Positions 10,541-20,369 of a stretch of 64,000 bases of DNA are shown here, piece after piece. The translations under genes were made by a program, and so were the position numbers. This DNA is from Methylophaga sulfidovorans (lineage in GTDB: Bacteria; Pseudomonadota; Gammaproteobacteria; Nitrosococcales; Methylophagaceae). The DNA is taken from NCBI RefSeq assembly GCF_900114205.1, contig NZ_FOSH01000001.1, positions 186,001-250,000 on the forward strand, in the 5' to 3' direction. The notes beneath the pieces are model-generated. The model was not told the DNA's origin. It saw only the letters and a program-made list of their open reading frames with translations, and searched no databases. Within the stretch, counting starts at the first letter, position 1, and each line of letters begins with the position of its first letter.

Positions 10541-12118
10541 ATGACCAGCAATATTCACGACCATCGTATTCTTATCCTTGATTTTGGCTCTCAGTACACG
10601 CAATTAATTGCGCGTCGTATTCGTGAAGCCGGCGTGTATTGTGAACTTCGTAATCCGGAAATAACGGAAGCCGAGATTCGTGAATTCAATCCAAAAGGCA
10701 TCATCTTATCGGGTGGTCCGGATTCAACCATCGGCGAAGCTGCGCCAAGTGCCCCACAAATCGTCTTTGAAATGGGCCTGCCAGTCTTAGGTATTTGTTA
10801 CGGCATGCAAACCATGGCTTCACAATTGGGCGGCGCTGTAGAGTCATCGAATCATCGTGAATTTGGTTATGCTCAAATTCGTGCACGTGGTCACTCAGAA
10901 TTACTCCGTGATATCGAAGATCACACCACGGCAGAAGGCTGGGGCATGCTGGATGTATGGATGAGCCATGGTGATCGCGTCGCTGAATTACCTGAAGGTT
11001 TTAAAGTCATTGCCAGTACCGATAGTGCTCCTATCGCTGGTATGGCCGATGAAGAACGCCGCTTTTATGGCGTTCAATTCCATCCGGAAGTGACTCATAC
11101 CACTCAAGGTCAGCGCATAATTGAGCGTTTCCTTGTCGATATCTGCGGCTGTGAATGTTTATGGACCTCCGCTAATATCATCGAAGACAGCATCAAAGCT
11201 ATTCGTGAACAAGTCGGTGATGACGAGGTATTATTAGGTCTATCAGGTGGCGTTGATTCATCTGTTGTTGCAGCTCTCCTGCATAAAGCCATTGGCGATC
11301 AATTAACATGCGTATTTGTTGATAATGGCCTGCTTCGTGAAAACGAAGGTGATCAGGTGATGGCCATGTTTGCGAAGCATATGGGCATTCGAGTAATTCG
11401 TGTCGATGCCGAAGATCGTTTCCTGAATGAGTTAGCTGGTGAGGCTGATCCTGAGAAAAAACGTAAAATTATTGGTCGGGTCTTTGTAGAAGTCTTTGAC
11501 GAAGAATCAACCAAATTAAAAAATGTGAAATGGCTGGCACAAGGTACTATCTATCCAGATGTGATTGAGTCTGCAGCAGCCAAAACCGGTAAAGCTCACG
11601 TTATCAAGACTCACCATAATGTCGGTGGCTTGCCAGAGCATATGAAACTGCAACTGGTTGAACCTTTGCGTGAATTATTCAAAGATGAAGTACGTAAACT
11701 CGGTGTCGAGCTGGGTCTGCCTTCTGATATGGTTTATCGTCACCCTTTCCCAGGCCCAGGTTTAGGTGTGCGTATTCTTGGCGAAGTGAAAAAAGAATTT
11801 GCTGATTTATTACGTAAAGCTGACAACATCTTTATCGAAGAACTACGTAAACACGATCTGTACGACAAAACCAGTCAGGCATTTGCTGTATTCCTTCCTG
11901 TGAAATCAGTCGGTGTGATGGGTGATGGCCGTCGTTATGACTATGTAGTATCACTACGTGCTGTAGAAACCATTGATTTCATGACAGCACGCTGGGCAAA
12001 CTTGCCTTATGATTTCCTGGATCTGGTTTCACGTCGTATCATCAATGAAACAGCCGGTATTTCCCGTGTTGTTTATGATATCTCAGGTAAACCACCAGCT
12101 ACGATTGAATGGGAATAA
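10541..12118 (+). CDS. guaA: GMP synthase (glutamine-hydrolysing) GuaA
   Basis: Converts XMP to GMP using ATP and glutamine. From the ATG at 10541 the protein has 525 residues, the E. coli length; an in-frame ATG at 10511 lies within the upstream hairpin and is rejected. The N-terminal class I amidotransferase domain has catalytic Cys86 in LGICYGMQ and the histidine motif [10 protein letters not shown]. The ATP-pyrophosphatase domain has the P-loop [14 protein letters not shown], and the C-terminal dimerisation domain ends KPPATIEWE. acyP starts within its last codons. Confidence 0.98.
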   Translation: MTSNIHDHRILILDFGSQYTQLIARRIREAGVYCELRNPEITEAEIREFNPKGIILSGGPDSTIGEAAPSAPQIVFEMGLPVLGICYGMQTMASQLGGAVESSNHREFGYAQIRARGHSELLRDIEDHTTAEGWGMLDVWMSHGDRVAELPEGFKVIASTDSAPIAGMADEERRFYGVQFHPEVTHTTQGQRIIERFLVDICGCECLWTSANIIEDSIKAIREQVGDDEVLLGLSGGVDSSVVAALLHKAIGDQLTCVFVDNGLLRENEGDQVMAMFAKHMGIRVIRVDAEDRFLNELAGEADPEKKRKIIGRVFVEVFDEESTKLKNVKWLAQGTIYPDVIESAAAKTGKAHVIKTHHNVGGLPEHMKLQLVEPLRELFKDEVRKLGVELGLPSDMVYRHPFPGPGLGVRILGEVKKEFADLLRKADNIFIEELRKHDLYDKTSQAFAVFLPVKSVGVMGDGRRYDYVVSLRAVETIDFMTARWANLPYDFLDLVSRRIINETAGISRVVYDISGKPPATIEWE

Positions 12119-12384
12119 AGCAACGACATTATTTAGTTAGTGGCCGGGTTCAAGGCGTCAGTTACCGCTACTCGGCCCAGCAACAAGCACATAAACTCGG
12201 CTTGACCGGCTGGGTTAGAAACCTGGCTGATGGTCGGGTAGAATTACTCATTCAAGGTGAAACTCAGCAACTGGAAGATATGCTCAAATGGGCTAATCAA
12301 GGGCCACGGTTTGCTAAAGTCACTTCACTAGAAGTTAGTGAACAAATACCTGATTCGACCATCACAGACTTTAAGATTCGTTAA
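12109..12384 (+). CDS. acyP: Acylphosphatase
   Basis: Small cytoplasmic enzyme (91 residues) that hydrolyses carboxyl-phosphate bonds such as acetyl or carbamoyl phosphate. The family signature is seen as [18 protein letters not shown], with the phosphate-binding arginine in VSYR, and [12 protein letters not shown], with the catalytic asparagine. It overlaps the guaA end by 10 bases in another frame, so it is probably expressed by translational coupling from the purine operon. No functional link to GMP synthesis is known; the association may be only transcriptional. Confidence 0.93.
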   Translation: MGIKQRHYLVSGRVQGVSYRYSAQQQAHKLGLTGWVRNLADGRVELLIQGETQQLEDMLKWANQGPRFAKVTSLEVSEQIPDSTITDFKIR

Positions 12385-12472
12385 TCTTTACGTTTTACTT
12401 AGCCGACTATTGCTAATGGTAAAACAAAAGCTATGATGTATTCCCAATTCGATTAATAACAAAGGTAGTCAC

Positions 12473-12904
12473 ATGGCTCAGCGCTTTAATTCCCAGAGCT
12501 TTCTATTACGTTTTTTGTTTGCTTTGCTTTTGGTCTTTGTCAGTTATAACCCGAGTGGTTATAGCTATTATCACTGGGCTCAAGAGGCTTTCTTTGGACA
12601 AGGAACCTTTAAAACGCCCCCCTTTGCGATGACAACGGTATTACTACTCATTGGCTGGACTATTTATCTTAGGGCAACCTTTCGTTCTCTAGGCGGATTT
12701 GGATTATTACTGGCTCTAGCATTCTTCGCCATTATTATCTGGTGGCTGGTTGATCTTGGTTTACTGGGCATCAATGATTTTTCTATTCTTAGCTATATTG
12801 CACTCTTCCTTATCTCAGCGGTGTTAGCTGTAGGTATGTCATGGTCACATATTCGTCGGCGCATCTCTGGTCAGATTGATACCGACGATGTCGATGAAAA
12901 TTAG
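12473..12904 (+). CDS. DUF6524 family small inner-membrane protein
   Basis: A 143-residue protein with four predicted membrane helices (about 9-27, 48-66, 71-93 and 98-122) and an acidic, Arg-containing cytoplasmic tail. The N-terminal stretch FALLLVFVSYNPSGYSYYHW resembles the uncharacterised DUF6524 family as I recall it. The start at 12473 has GGTAG about six bases upstream. It lies alone between acyP and an MFS gene on the same strand with short gaps (88 and 34 bases). No function can be given. Confidence 0.75.
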   Translation: MAQRFNSQSFLLRFLFALLLVFVSYNPSGYSYYHWAQEAFFGQGTFKTPPFAMTTVLLLIGWTIYLRATFRSLGGFGLLLALAFFAIIIWWLVDLGLLGINDFSILSYIALFLISAVLAVGMSWSHIRRRISGQIDTDDVDEN

Positions 12905-12938
12905 CACTTAATTTATCAATAGAAGAATTTGCCCAACT

Positions 12939-14255
12939 GTGTCAAAACAAGAAAAAGATGTCACTAAAACCGCTGCACAAGCAGCATGGAATACCCTCAC
13001 CTCTGAGGATGATGGCAGAGCATGCAAAGATATACCGGAAGCAGCCTGTCATGAACAGCCCAGAAACTTTTTGACACATATTATTTCTTTATCATTAACA
13101 AAATCAGCTGATGCCTTTATTAACCCAAAACTGATTTTAAGCTGGATTTTGACAACACTTGGCGCACCTGCCTATTTCATCGGTTTATTAGTCCCGCTCC
13201 GGGAAGCGGGCTCTTTATTACCACAACTATTTATCGCCAATACCATTCGTTCCCTGCCTCTACGCAAATATGCCTGGGTTTTGGGGAGTTTTATACAAGG
13301 CCTCTGTGCGGCAGGAATGGGCATTGCGGTCATCTTTTTGGAAGGTACTCCACTGGGTTTAACTATCGTCTGCCTTTTAGGCCTGTTAGCCTTCTCTCGC
13401 AGCATGTGCTCTGTTTCCTATAAAGATGTCTTGGGTAAAACAGTCAGTAAATCTAAACGTGGCACGGCCACAGGTACAGCTTCATCTTTATCAGCCGGAT
13501 TAGTGATTGCTTACGCGCTACTTATTTCTCTTAATATTGTTGATAAATTAACGCTGGTGACTATAGGCCTTTTCTTTGCAGCAGGTTTCTGGATAATCGC
13601 CAGCGCATTATTTTCTACACTGGAAGAACAGAGAGGTGCGACAGAGGGTGGCGGTAGTCTGTTTGTTATTGCTAAACAAAATTTTTCTTATCTCTACAAA
13701 GATAGAGAGCTGGGACTATTCATTGTCACACGCGCATTACTTATCGCCACAGCTTTAGCACCACCTTTTATGTTGGCATTGAATGCCGAAAACCTGAATA
13801 ACAATATCGGTGGCTTGGGAAGCTTACTACTCGCCTCTTCTCTGGCCAGTCTTGTCAGTGGTTATGTGTGGGGACGGCTGGCAGATATCTCCAGCAGGAA
13901 GGTTTTACTATTGTCTGGTTTCAGTGCAGGTATTGCTCTACTCCTTACCGTATTCGCCGCCAGCAACAAACTATTAGATATTTACTGGGTATTACCTGCT
14001 TTATTATTTGCTCTTATGGTTGCGTATGAAGGCGTCCGTATGGGACGTTCAATTCATTTAGTGGATATTGCTGATCAGGATAAACGTGCTATTTATACTG
14101 CACTTTCTAATTCAATCATTGGTGTTTTTCTATTATTAGGCGGTTTATTTAGTGTTATTTCACACTGGTATGGTGAACAAGTCGTTTTATTACTCTTCGC
14201 TTTAATGAGTTTCAGCTCAATGATTTCTGCGTACCTGATGAAAGAAGCGCAATAA
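12939..14255 (+). CDS. MFS transporter
   Basis: Polytopic inner-membrane protein of 438 residues with about 11-12 hydrophobic helices after a 60-residue hydrophilic N-terminal tail, which is long for the superfamily. The internal loop SGYVWGRLADISSRKVLLLS is a recognisable version of the MFS motif A between helices 8 and 9, and KRGTATGTASSLSAG belongs to the first half. Start is GTG behind AGAAGA. Substrate cannot be predicted; the motif pattern is closer to major facilitator permeases of unknown substrate than to sugar or drug exporters. Confidence 0.82.
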   Translation: MSKQEKDVTKTAAQAAWNTLTSEDDGRACKDIPEAACHEQPRNFLTHIISLSLTKSADAFINPKLILSWILTTLGAPAYFIGLLVPLREAGSLLPQLFIANTIRSLPLRKYAWVLGSFIQGLCAAGMGIAVIFLEGTPLGLTIVCLLGLLAFSRSMCSVSYKDVLGKTVSKSKRGTATGTASSLSAGLVIAYALLISLNIVDKLTLVTIGLFFAAGFWIIASALFSTLEEQRGATEGGGSLFVIAKQNFSYLYKDRELGLFIVTRALLIATALAPPFMLALNAENLNNNIGGLGSLLLASSLASLVSGYVWGRLADISSRKVLLLSGFSAGIALLLTVFAASNKLLDIYWVLPALLFALMVAYEGVRMGRSIHLVDIADQDKRAIYTALSNSIIGVFLLLGGLFSVISHWYGEQVVLLLFALMSFSSMISAYLMKEAQ

Positions 14256-14375
14256 ATAGCCATTCTCACATGGATATACAGGCGGTATTCCTTAACCGTG
14301 ATATCCCATTTTGTTTATGCTTATACATCGTCTTTTGGCCCTTAGAGCCACCAATAAAATAAAAAGCGAAACCTT

Positions 14376-14684
14376 ATGAGTGAGAGAGATAATGCCTTTT
14401 TTGATCGTGCTGACGCCTTTATTCGTTTAGCTAATCAACAGATGGAAAAAGGCTCTGTAGCCGGTGAAGTCAGTGCTTCATTCATGTACGGCTTAGCCCG
14501 TTATACCGCATGGTTCAGTGCATCAGGCTGGACACAGAGTAAAGATATGGCGGATGCCAGAGAAGAAACGATCGACTTTTTTGTGGAGGAATACCGTCAG
14601 ATGCTGGAAATGAATATGGATGACTATATTCAGAACTTTGATCAGTATATTCAAGTATCAGAAGAGCTAAAACAAAAAGGTTAG
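14376..14684 (+). CDS. DUF3144 family protein
   Basis: A 102-residue soluble, acidic, helical protein. The pattern FFDRADAFIRLANQQ, SFMYGLARYTAW and FVEEYRQMLEMNMDDYI matches DUF3144, a small family common in marine gammaproteobacteria with no assigned function. Length is normal. It stands alone with 120 bases upstream that could hold its own promoter. No partner can be deduced from the neighbours. Confidence 0.85.
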   Translation: MSERDNAFFDRADAFIRLANQQMEKGSVAGEVSASFMYGLARYTAWFSASGWTQSKDMADAREETIDFFVEEYRQMLEMNMDDYIQNFDQYIQVSEELKQKG

Positions 14685-14802
14685 TTGAGCACAACACAGA
14701 CCGACCCTCATCAATTTTACGCTTTGATTCTCAAAAAATTATCAGTAAATCCAACTCAATTGATATAGCATCTAATCTTTAATGATGATTGGATTTACTG
14801 AT

Positions 14803-14961
14803 ATGTCTGTTCGTTTTTTAAAAACGCTGAACTGGATAATTTTTACTTGCGTATTTTTTTCCCTGAATGGGTGCGCAACCCGGTACTTAATAGAATCAGA
14901 TCGCTATCAGCAGTCTCCTGAAACAGGTTCACATCAATACATTGATGCCGTGAGCCATTGA
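14803..14961 (+). CDS. Small lipoprotein, hypothetical
   Basis: A 52-residue open frame, MSVRFLKTLNWIIF followed by a hydrophobic stretch and the lipobox SLNGC (cysteine at 24). The mature part is about 29 residues, polar, ending AVSH. The ribosome binding site is weak (GGA about ten bases upstream). Clear lipoprotein signal and placement next to a second tiny lipoprotein support a real gene. No family recognised. Confidence 0.55.
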   Translation: MSVRFLKTLNWIIFTCVFFSLNGCATRYLIESDRYQQSPETGSHQYIDAVSH

Positions 14962-15047
14962 TGATATCCCCGCGCTTAAGGCACTCTTCACAAGCATTTA
15001 ACAATCGCTGATGTTAGTATGAACGCATGTTTATTGTGGAGAAATCT

Positions 15048-15197
15048 ATGCTTATTCATGTTTTAAAGTTGCTTAGCCTGAGTGCATTATTATTTCTGAG
15101 TGCCTGTCACCACTTCCATCCACATCAAGCCATGCCGCCTGGCCACGATCCAAATGGTCCGGGCAATAGCGAAAATGCACCAGGTCATAACAAGTAA
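15048..15197 (+). CDS. Small His/Pro/Gly-rich lipoprotein, hypothetical
   Basis: A 49-residue open frame with a good GGAGAA ribosome binding site five bases before ATG. Signal peptide with lipobox LSAC (cysteine at 20), then a mature tail of about 30 residues rich in His, Pro, Gly and Asn: HHFHPHQAMPPGHDPNGPG and ENAPGHNK. The histidine cluster right after the lipidated cysteine could bind metal (inference). Followed 13 bases later by a small membrane protein gene on the same strand, so the two may be one transcript. Confidence 0.6.
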   Translation: MLIHVLKLLSLSALLFLSACHHFHPHQAMPPGHDPNGPGNSENAPGHNK

Positions 15198-15210
15198 ACA
15201 GGAATAGAAA

Positions 15211-15438
15211 ATGTTGCTTAAATTATTCGGTATTTTATTTATTGCTGCTGGTACAGCAGGTTTGGTCATGGATGATATTCCATTTACCAAGAAAACCCAT
15301 GAAGCAGATCTTGGTGTCATTGAGCTGCATATTGATGAAAAAGAAAGTTATCATGTGCCTGATTGGCTTGGTGCCGGCAGTATTGGTTTAGGTACTCTGC
15401 TACTTTTGATTCCAACTGGTGGTGGTCGTCGCCATTAA
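15211..15438 (+). CDS. Small two-helix membrane protein, hypothetical
   Basis: A 75-residue protein: one hydrophobic helix at 3-20 (FGILFIAAGTAGLVM), a charged middle with FTKKTHEADLGVIELHIDE, and a second helix at about 52-68 ending in GGGRRH. GGAATAG precedes the ATG by six bases. It lies 13 bases after the His-rich lipoprotein and is followed by an inverted repeat, so both probably form a short transcript. Small envelope proteins of this pattern are common in marine gammaproteobacteria; I do not recognise a named family with confidence. Confidence 0.65.
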   Translation: MLLKLFGILFIAAGTAGLVMDDIPFTKKTHEADLGVIELHIDEKESYHVPDWLGAGSIGLGTLLLLIPTGGGRRH

Positions 15439-15449
15439 CTAATGCTCAT

Positions 15450-15478
15450 CACGCATCATAGCTCGTTTATGATGCGTG
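15450..15478 (+). terminator. Inverted repeat after the small membrane protein gene
   Basis: Perfect 11-bp stem (cacgcatcata with tatgatgcgtg) and a 7-base loop, 11 bases after the stop codon. No T-run follows on the plus strand, so it may end transcription by a Rho-dependent route or protect the 3' end. Confidence 0.5.
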
Positions 15479-15695
15479 AGTCCTACCTCCTATTTCTCCT
15501 CAAACTTCTTAAAAACTTGTCTCTCAGTCCCTAATAATTGCTTTTTTTTGGACGCAAAGACAAAACACTTTTTTTACATCACGCTAGTATGACAATTCAC
15601 ACAAATGTGGATCTCTGCTTCTTAAACAACTTGCAAAAGCATGTTTAAAAAACAGTCATTCTTGTGTGGTGTGTTTTTTTAATGGAGAAAAAACA

Positions 15696-16091
15696 ATGCA
15701 GCACCCAATTAAAAATTCGGTAAGCCGATCACTTCTTTTTGCACAGGACATAGGACTGATATTAGTAGCAATAGCCACCATGGTAGCTATCGGCATCGAA
15801 GTAAAAATAATGATAGACAACAGTTATGTATCACTCACCGATTTGTTACTGATGTTTATCTACTTAGAAGTTTTGACGATGGTAGCAGTCTATTACGAGT
15901 CAGGTGAGTTACCTATAAAGATACCACTGTATATAGCAATTGTTGCTTTAGCACGCTACCTGATTCTTGATATGAAGAATATTGATACATGGCGAATTAT
16001 TGGAATAGCTTCTTCTATTCTATTAATAGGTGCCTCAATCATCATCATTTATTACTGCAAAAAGCTTATGCAGGACAAAGTTGAAAGCTGA
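15696..16091 (+). CDS. psiE: PsiE family protein (phosphate-starvation-inducible)
   Basis: A 131-residue inner-membrane protein with four helices (about 15-37, 48-70, 75-94 and 105-127). The patterns LLLMFIYLEVLTMVAVYYES and IVALARYLILD are typical of PsiE, whose E. coli member is induced by phosphate starvation; its molecular role is unknown. The start at 15696 is preceded by GGAGA; an upstream in-frame ATG at 15666 would add ten residues and lacks such a site. A strong terminator follows. About 250 bases upstream hold no gene; I saw no convincing Pho box. Confidence 0.8.
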   Translation: MQHPIKNSVSRSLLFAQDIGLILVAIATMVAIGIEVKIMIDNSYVSLTDLLLMFIYLEVLTMVAVYYESGELPIKIPLYIAIVALARYLILDMKNIDTWRIIGIASSILLIGASIIIIYYCKKLMQDKVES

Positions 16092-16120
16092 TCATAAATA
16101 ACGCGATGAGCAGCTTATTT

Positions 16121-16150
16121 GGCGGAACTATATTGTTCCGCCTTTTTTTT
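16121..16150 (+). terminator. Rho-independent terminator after psiE
   Basis: GGCGGAAC at 16121-16128 pairs with GTTCCGCC at 16135-16142, with a 6-base loop and eight Ts. It is a classic intrinsic terminator. Confidence 0.9.
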
Positions 16151-16260
16151 GTTTATCACTCTCATTCTTATTCCTAAAACTCCATTCCCTTTTTATTTTC
16201 AGCTTTGATTAAGCTTGTCTAATTAAGCTCATTTGCATATTGGTTTCCTCTGGAGAAAAC

Positions 16261-17139
16261 ATGCAAAAATCAAAACACATTCTCAATCACTGGTTAACCA
16301 TCACGCTATTGTGTTTCAGTACTATTTTGCTACTCACTTATACCCGCACTGAAGCTAAGATAAAAAATACAGCACTGTGGGATCTAAACTCTCAGTATGA
16401 AGTAGGTCACCCCATCAATATCCATGGCATTGATGACAACTTATCTGGTCTGACATATCAGCCCGAAAGCGATCACTTATTTGCTGTACAGAACAATCCA
16501 ACCCAGCTGATAGAAATGACAAAACAAGGTGACATTATCCGTCGTATTGCTTTATCAAACTTTGTTGACACCGAAAGCGTTGATTACCTGGGAAACAATA
16601 CTTTCGTTGTGTCAGAAGAAAGAAGGCAGCAACTGGTCTTTTTTTCCATCACGGATACAACAAAAAATATAAGTTACGAGGAAAGTGAACGCTTACCTAT
16701 GAACTGGATAGAGCAAAATAACAGAGGTATGGAAGGGGTAGTATGGTCACCCCAATATGGTTTTTTTATTCTGCAGGAAGAGCCACCAAAGATTTTAAAT
16801 CATGTCTTGCAACATACTGAAACCGATATTGATGTAGCAAAACTTAATCACTCATTACCTAAACATGTTGACGATTTTGCAGGCATTAGTCTGTTTTATG
16901 TAGAACAGAAACCTTTTCTCCTAGTACTGAGTGAAGCATCTGATGAGCTGAGTATGATCAATTTAAGCGGTGATAGAGTCACCAGTCTGTCATTAAAAAC
17001 CGGACCATTTAATCTTTGGCCGATAATGAAACAACCTGAAGGCGTTGCGGTGGACAAAGACGGCCATATTTATATTGTCGGAGAACCAAACCAAATGTTC
17101 ACACTAAAACGGAAAAATGACTTAAAACAACCCTTTTAA
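16261..17139 (+). CDS. SdiA-regulated domain protein (YjiK-like), exported beta-propeller
   Basis: A 292-residue protein with an N-terminal signal anchor (about 9-29), followed by a beta-propeller-like region. The segments DDNLSGLTYQPESDHLFAVQ, DTESVDYLGNNTFVVSEER and PEGVAVDKDGHIYIVGEPN are characteristic of the SdiA-regulated (YjiK) family of periplasmic propellers. The start at 16261 has GGAGA five bases upstream. Function is unknown; the repeated DG and NN turns resemble NHL- and SMP30-type propellers. It ends at a bidirectional terminator shared with gnd. Confidence 0.8.
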   Translation: MQKSKHILNHWLTITLLCFSTILLLTYTRTEAKIKNTALWDLNSQYEVGHPINIHGIDDNLSGLTYQPESDHLFAVQNNPTQLIEMTKQGDIIRRIALSNFVDTESVDYLGNNTFVVSEERRQQLVFFSITDTTKNISYEESERLPMNWIEQNNRGMEGVVWSPQYGFFILQEEPPKILNHVLQHTETDIDVAKLNHSLPKHVDDFAGISLFYVEQKPFLLVLSEASDELSMINLSGDRVTSLSLKTGPFNLWPIMKQPEGVAVDKDGHIYIVGEPNQMFTLKRKNDLKQPF

Positions 17140-17144
17140 GTTAC

Positions 17145-17175
17145 AAAAAAAAGCGGTCTGATGACCGCTTTTTTT
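17145..17175. terminator. Bidirectional Rho-independent terminator (between propeller gene and gnd)
   Basis: AGCGGTC at 17152-17158 pairs with GACCGCT at 17163-17169, flanked by an A-run on the left and a T-run on the right, so it can serve both converging genes. Confidence 0.9.
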
Positions 17176-17182
17176 AATTGAT

Positions 17183-18649
17183 TTATACATCATAGGTTGA
17201 TGCTGAAACATCACCGCCATGTCCTGTCCAATTGGTATGGAAAAACTCACCACGTGGTTTATCAATCCTTTCATACGTATGAGCACCAAAATAATCACGT
17301 TGTGCTTGTAATAAATTCGCAGGTAAGCGTTCACTCCGGTAACCATCATAAAAGGAAAGAGCACTGCTAAATGTTGGTACAGGAACGCCGATACTGACTG
17401 CCGTAGCTACCGCCTTACGCCATCCCGGAAGAGATTCTGTGATTGCTTCGATGAAAAAATCATCCAATAGTAAATTATGTAAATCTGGCTTGAGATCAAA
17501 CGCATCACGAATTTTGCCCAAAAACTGACTACGAATAATACAGCCGCCACGCCACATTAAGGCAATACCGCCATAATTAAGCTCCCAACCATAAATTTTG
17601 GCTGCTTCACGCATCAACATATAGCCTTGAGCGTAGGAAATAATTTTTGATGCATACAACGCATCCCGGATAGCCGTGACCATTTCTGCTTTATCACCCT
17701 CAAAACTACCCGTTAAAGCTGGCAACACTTTAGAGGCTCTGACCCTTTCCTCTTTTAACGACGATAAACAACGGGAGAACACGGCTTCACCGATTAAGGT
17801 TAACGGTATACCCAGATCAAGCGCATTCATGCCTGTCCATTTGCCCGTACCTTTTTGGCCTGCAGTATCGAGGATATGGTCAACAAGTAATTCACCATCT
17901 TCATCACGCTTTGCTAGGATATCTCGGGTAATTTCAATCAAATAGGAATCCAGGACACCTTCATTCCAGTCAGCAAAAACCTGGTGTATTTCATCACCAG
18001 TCATGCCAAGTCCTTCACGCATCATCTGATAGGCTTCGCAAATAAGCTGCATGTCACCGTATTCAATACCGTTATGGACCATTTTGACGTAATGTCCGGC
18101 ACCATCATTTCCAACCCAGTCACAACATGGTTCACCATCAACTTGTGCAGCAATGGCCTGAAAAATAGGCTTAATCGCTGACCAAGCAGCATGATTGCCG
18201 CCAGGCATTAATGACGGTCCATGGCGCGCTCCTTCTTCGCCACCGGAAACACCACTACCGATAAATAAAATACCTTTCTGACGTAGCTCCTGTGTTCTTC
18301 TATCACTATCGTTAAATAACGAGTTGCCGCCATCAATAATAATGTCGCCTTTCTCAAGATACGGCACCAATTGCTCAATAAATGCATCCACCACCGGACC
18401 CGCTTTGACCATTAACATGACGCGTCGGGGTAACTTCAGACTATTCACAAAACCTTTCAGATCATGACAACCGATAATGTTGGTGTCTTTCGCTGGTCCG
18501 TTAATAAAGTCATCGACTTTGCTCGTCGTACGATTGAATACCGAAACCTTGAAGCCCTTGTCATTCATATTTAAAACAAGGTTCTGTCCCATTACGGCAA
18601 GTCCGACGACACCGATATCTGCTACTGCAGGATTATCTACTTCTTTCAT
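17183..18649 (-). CDS. gnd: 6-phosphogluconate dehydrogenase, decarboxylating (NADP+)
   Basis: Oxidises 6-phosphogluconate to ribulose 5-phosphate and CO2 with NADP+. The 488 residues match the long bacterial form (GndA). Seen: Rossmann start [16 protein letters not shown], substrate motif [20 protein letters not shown], catalytic Lys/Asn region [18 protein letters not shown], and C-terminal [16 protein letters not shown]. In RuMP-cycle methylotrophs this enzyme closes the cyclic route of formaldehyde oxidation and regenerates ribulose 5-phosphate. Its start overlaps the stop of the upstream nucleotidyltransferase gene (ATGA). Confidence 0.97.
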   Translation of the reverse strand: MKEVDNPAVADIGVVGLAVMGQNLVLNMNDKGFKVSVFNRTTSKVDDFINGPAKDTNIIGCHDLKGFVNSLKLPRRVMLMVKAGPVVDAFIEQLVPYLEKGDIIIDGGNSLFNDSDRRTQELRQKGILFIGSGVSGGEEGARHGPSLMPGGNHAAWSAIKPIFQAIAAQVDGEPCCDWVGNDGAGHYVKMVHNGIEYGDMQLICEAYQMMREGLGMTGDEIHQVFADWNEGVLDSYLIEITRDILAKRDEDGELLVDHILDTAGQKGTGKWTGMNALDLGIPLTLIGEAVFSRCLSSLKEERVRASKVLPALTGSFEGDKAEMVTAIRDALYASKIISYAQGYMLMREAAKIYGWELNYGGIALMWRGGCIIRSQFLGKIRDAFDLKPDLHNLLLDDFFIEAITESLPGWRKAVATAVSIGVPVPTFSSALSFYDGYRSERLPANLLQAQRDYFGAHTYERIDKPRGEFFHTNWTGHGGDVSASTYDV

Positions 18650-19605
18650 AAGTCTCTACACACCTTTATATATTCACCAATAGCTTCGCGGGTTGATCCC
18701 ACAACTAAACGACGTTGTCCTGATGCCGAATCACACTCTACCGCCCCTGCTACCTCAATGATCTCTCCCGCTTGTGCCTGACCAACATAAGTATGGGTAA
18801 ATGAAATGACTTCCGGCGTCATTTCATTATCAATCAGGTAACGGGCGGGGAAATCAAATGCTTGCTGATCATCAATCACCACGGCTTTTAAGGTAGAAAT
18901 TCCTTGCTTGATATAATGACGGTGATCGACTACCAGCTCTTCCAGCAAACTGACCATACCAATATCAAACTTGGTACCATCAATCGCTGCCTTGTTATAT
19001 TTACGCGCTTCATGCCAGGCAAATTCTTCAAAATTAAGCTCGCCACCGCGTCGTTGAAAATTATCTTGCATAAGTGACAGATCAAGCGCCGTCAGTTGCT
19101 GCTCCGCAACGGCTTGTTTCACTGCCTGACGAGTTTGACGAAAAGCCTCACGCCCATATACAACCAAATCGATATCTGAGCCTTTCTTTTGCTGACCAAT
19201 CAACATTGATCCTGTCAGACCCAGCGAATCAATATTCACTCCATATTTGGTAAGAATAGCGATTAAACGCTGGCATTTTTCCTCAATTTCATCATTGGCA
19301 GAACGAGCAAGAACAGACCTTAAATGCTGTTCTGGTTGATGATGAATTTCAACATCCTCAGGTTTTACCGCATGAAACTCAGCATCAAACTGCAACGATT
19401 TAAAAAGATATTTAGGATAATGACGGGCTAATAAACGATTGGCTTGCTCAGTATCGATTTTCTGCCATTGACCTTGATTTTCGATATAACGCAGAAAACA
19501 ACCAATTTTTTGTTGATGGGGATGATAGCTGACCACAGCAAAGATAAGACCTTCAGCAGTCTGAATAAAGTCCTTTGGCAAATAAGGGAAATCTGCCTCT
19601 CTCAT
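18646..19605 (-). CDS. Nucleotidyltransferase-domain protein, function unknown
   Basis: A 319-residue soluble protein. The centre has a Pol-beta-type nucleotidyltransferase signature: the glycine-serine helix [11 protein letters not shown] (about 130-139) followed by SDIDLVVYG (143-151), giving the metal-binding aspartates 144 and 146. The N-terminal part (about 1-80) and the C-terminal part (about 250-319) match no family I know. The overall build resembles the predicted nucleotidyltransferases best known from archaea (COG1665 type, from memory). It is translationally coupled to gnd through a 4-base overlap. Substrate (tRNA, protein or small molecule) is unknown. Confidence 0.75.
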   Translation of the reverse strand: MREADFPYLPKDFIQTAEGLIFAVVSYHPHQQKIGCFLRYIENQGQWQKIDTEQANRLLARHYPKYLFKSLQFDAEFHAVKPEDVEIHHQPEQHLRSVLARSANDEIEEKCQRLIAILTKYGVNIDSLGLTGSMLIGQQKKGSDIDLVVYGREAFRQTRQAVKQAVAEQQLTALDLSLMQDNFQRRGGELNFEEFAWHEARKYNKAAIDGTKFDIGMVSLLEELVVDHRHYIKQGISTLKAVVIDDQQAFDFPARYLIDNEMTPEVISFTHTYVGQAQAGEIIEVAGAVECDSASGQRRLVVGSTREAIGEYIKVCRDL

Positions 19606-19646
19606 CGTGTATTACGCTCCTTTGTTAAAGCCATCATGACAAGAAA

Positions 19647-20366
19647 CTACCCCAGTCGTCTAGCCCACATCCATAATCCAGATAAAGATAAGAAAATAAT
19701 AAGAACACTTAGTGCATCAATCAGCCAAATACCTATCGCGCCGAGAATATGGCCATTGTGTATATCGAGAAGAAGTTGCTGAATACTGATACCTTTACCA
19801 TAAAAAAACTGTTTGAGCTCGGTATTTACTGACTGAGGCAAAGGATGCGGCATACTCCATGAGACGCCTTGTAATGAAATCGGTTCCCATGTGTCCAACA
19901 TAAAATTACTGCGCCACATAGATTGGCGAGTCTGTAAAACCGGCTCACCATGATAGAGACCAATATTTTGGATCGGTGCCGGAATACCAGCTTCAGCCCC
20001 CATTTTTTCAATAAACTCACCCTCACGGGTAAATAGAATTAATGCATCGTCGGTAGTTAAAACAATAATATCTTCAAGTGCAATCCCGCCTAATAAGGGA
20101 CGTTCAATATGTATCAATGGCGTTGCATCAAGAAAAAGCTGATTACCAAATTGGGAAAAAATTTTATTATCGATCAAAAAAGCAATGTCGGGTTTGACCT
20201 CTCCCATGCCATACTGAGACATCAGCCAGTCCCAATTGACATAACGCTTATCAAGCTTGAGCTGACTGGAATGATTGAGCGCTACCCCAGTAATAGCAAA
20301 CATTAATAAAAAACTGGCTAAGATAGCGCCAATAACTCGATGAAAACTGCGCAATTTGCGGCTCAT
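19647..20366 (-). CDS. PepSY-associated transmembrane protein
   Basis: A 239-residue inner-membrane protein. The N-terminal helix with FHRVIGAILASFLLMFAITGVALNH and the C-terminal helix with DIHNGHILGAIGIWLIDAL carry the paired histidine patterns of the PepSY-associated TM family, followed by a last segment ending LWMWARRLG. Between them is a periplasmic beta-rich domain of about 150 residues. Such proteins are proposed to bind heme and move electrons across the inner membrane to flavinylated or iron-reducing partners. The gene is third after a porin and an FMN-binding protein (gap of 3 bases), so a joint role in ferric reduction or uptake is plausible. Confidence 0.8.
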   Translation of the reverse strand: MSRKLRSFHRVIGAILASFLLMFAITGVALNHSSQLKLDKRYVNWDWLMSQYGMGEVKPDIAFLIDNKIFSQFGNQLFLDATPLIHIERPLLGGIALEDIIVLTTDDALILFTREGEFIEKMGAEAGIPAPIQNIGLYHGEPVLQTRQSMWRSNFMLDTWEPISLQGVSWSMPHPLPQSVNTELKQFFYGKGISIQQLLLDIHNGHILGAIGIWLIDALSVLIIFLSLSGLWMWARRLG

Positions 20367-20369
20367 GGA

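Noticed and set aside
15581..15600. Possible Pho box (TTGTCATACTAGCG on the minus strand) upstream of psiE
   Set aside because: Only one half-site is convincing and its orientation and spacing do not fit a PhoB tandem repeat.
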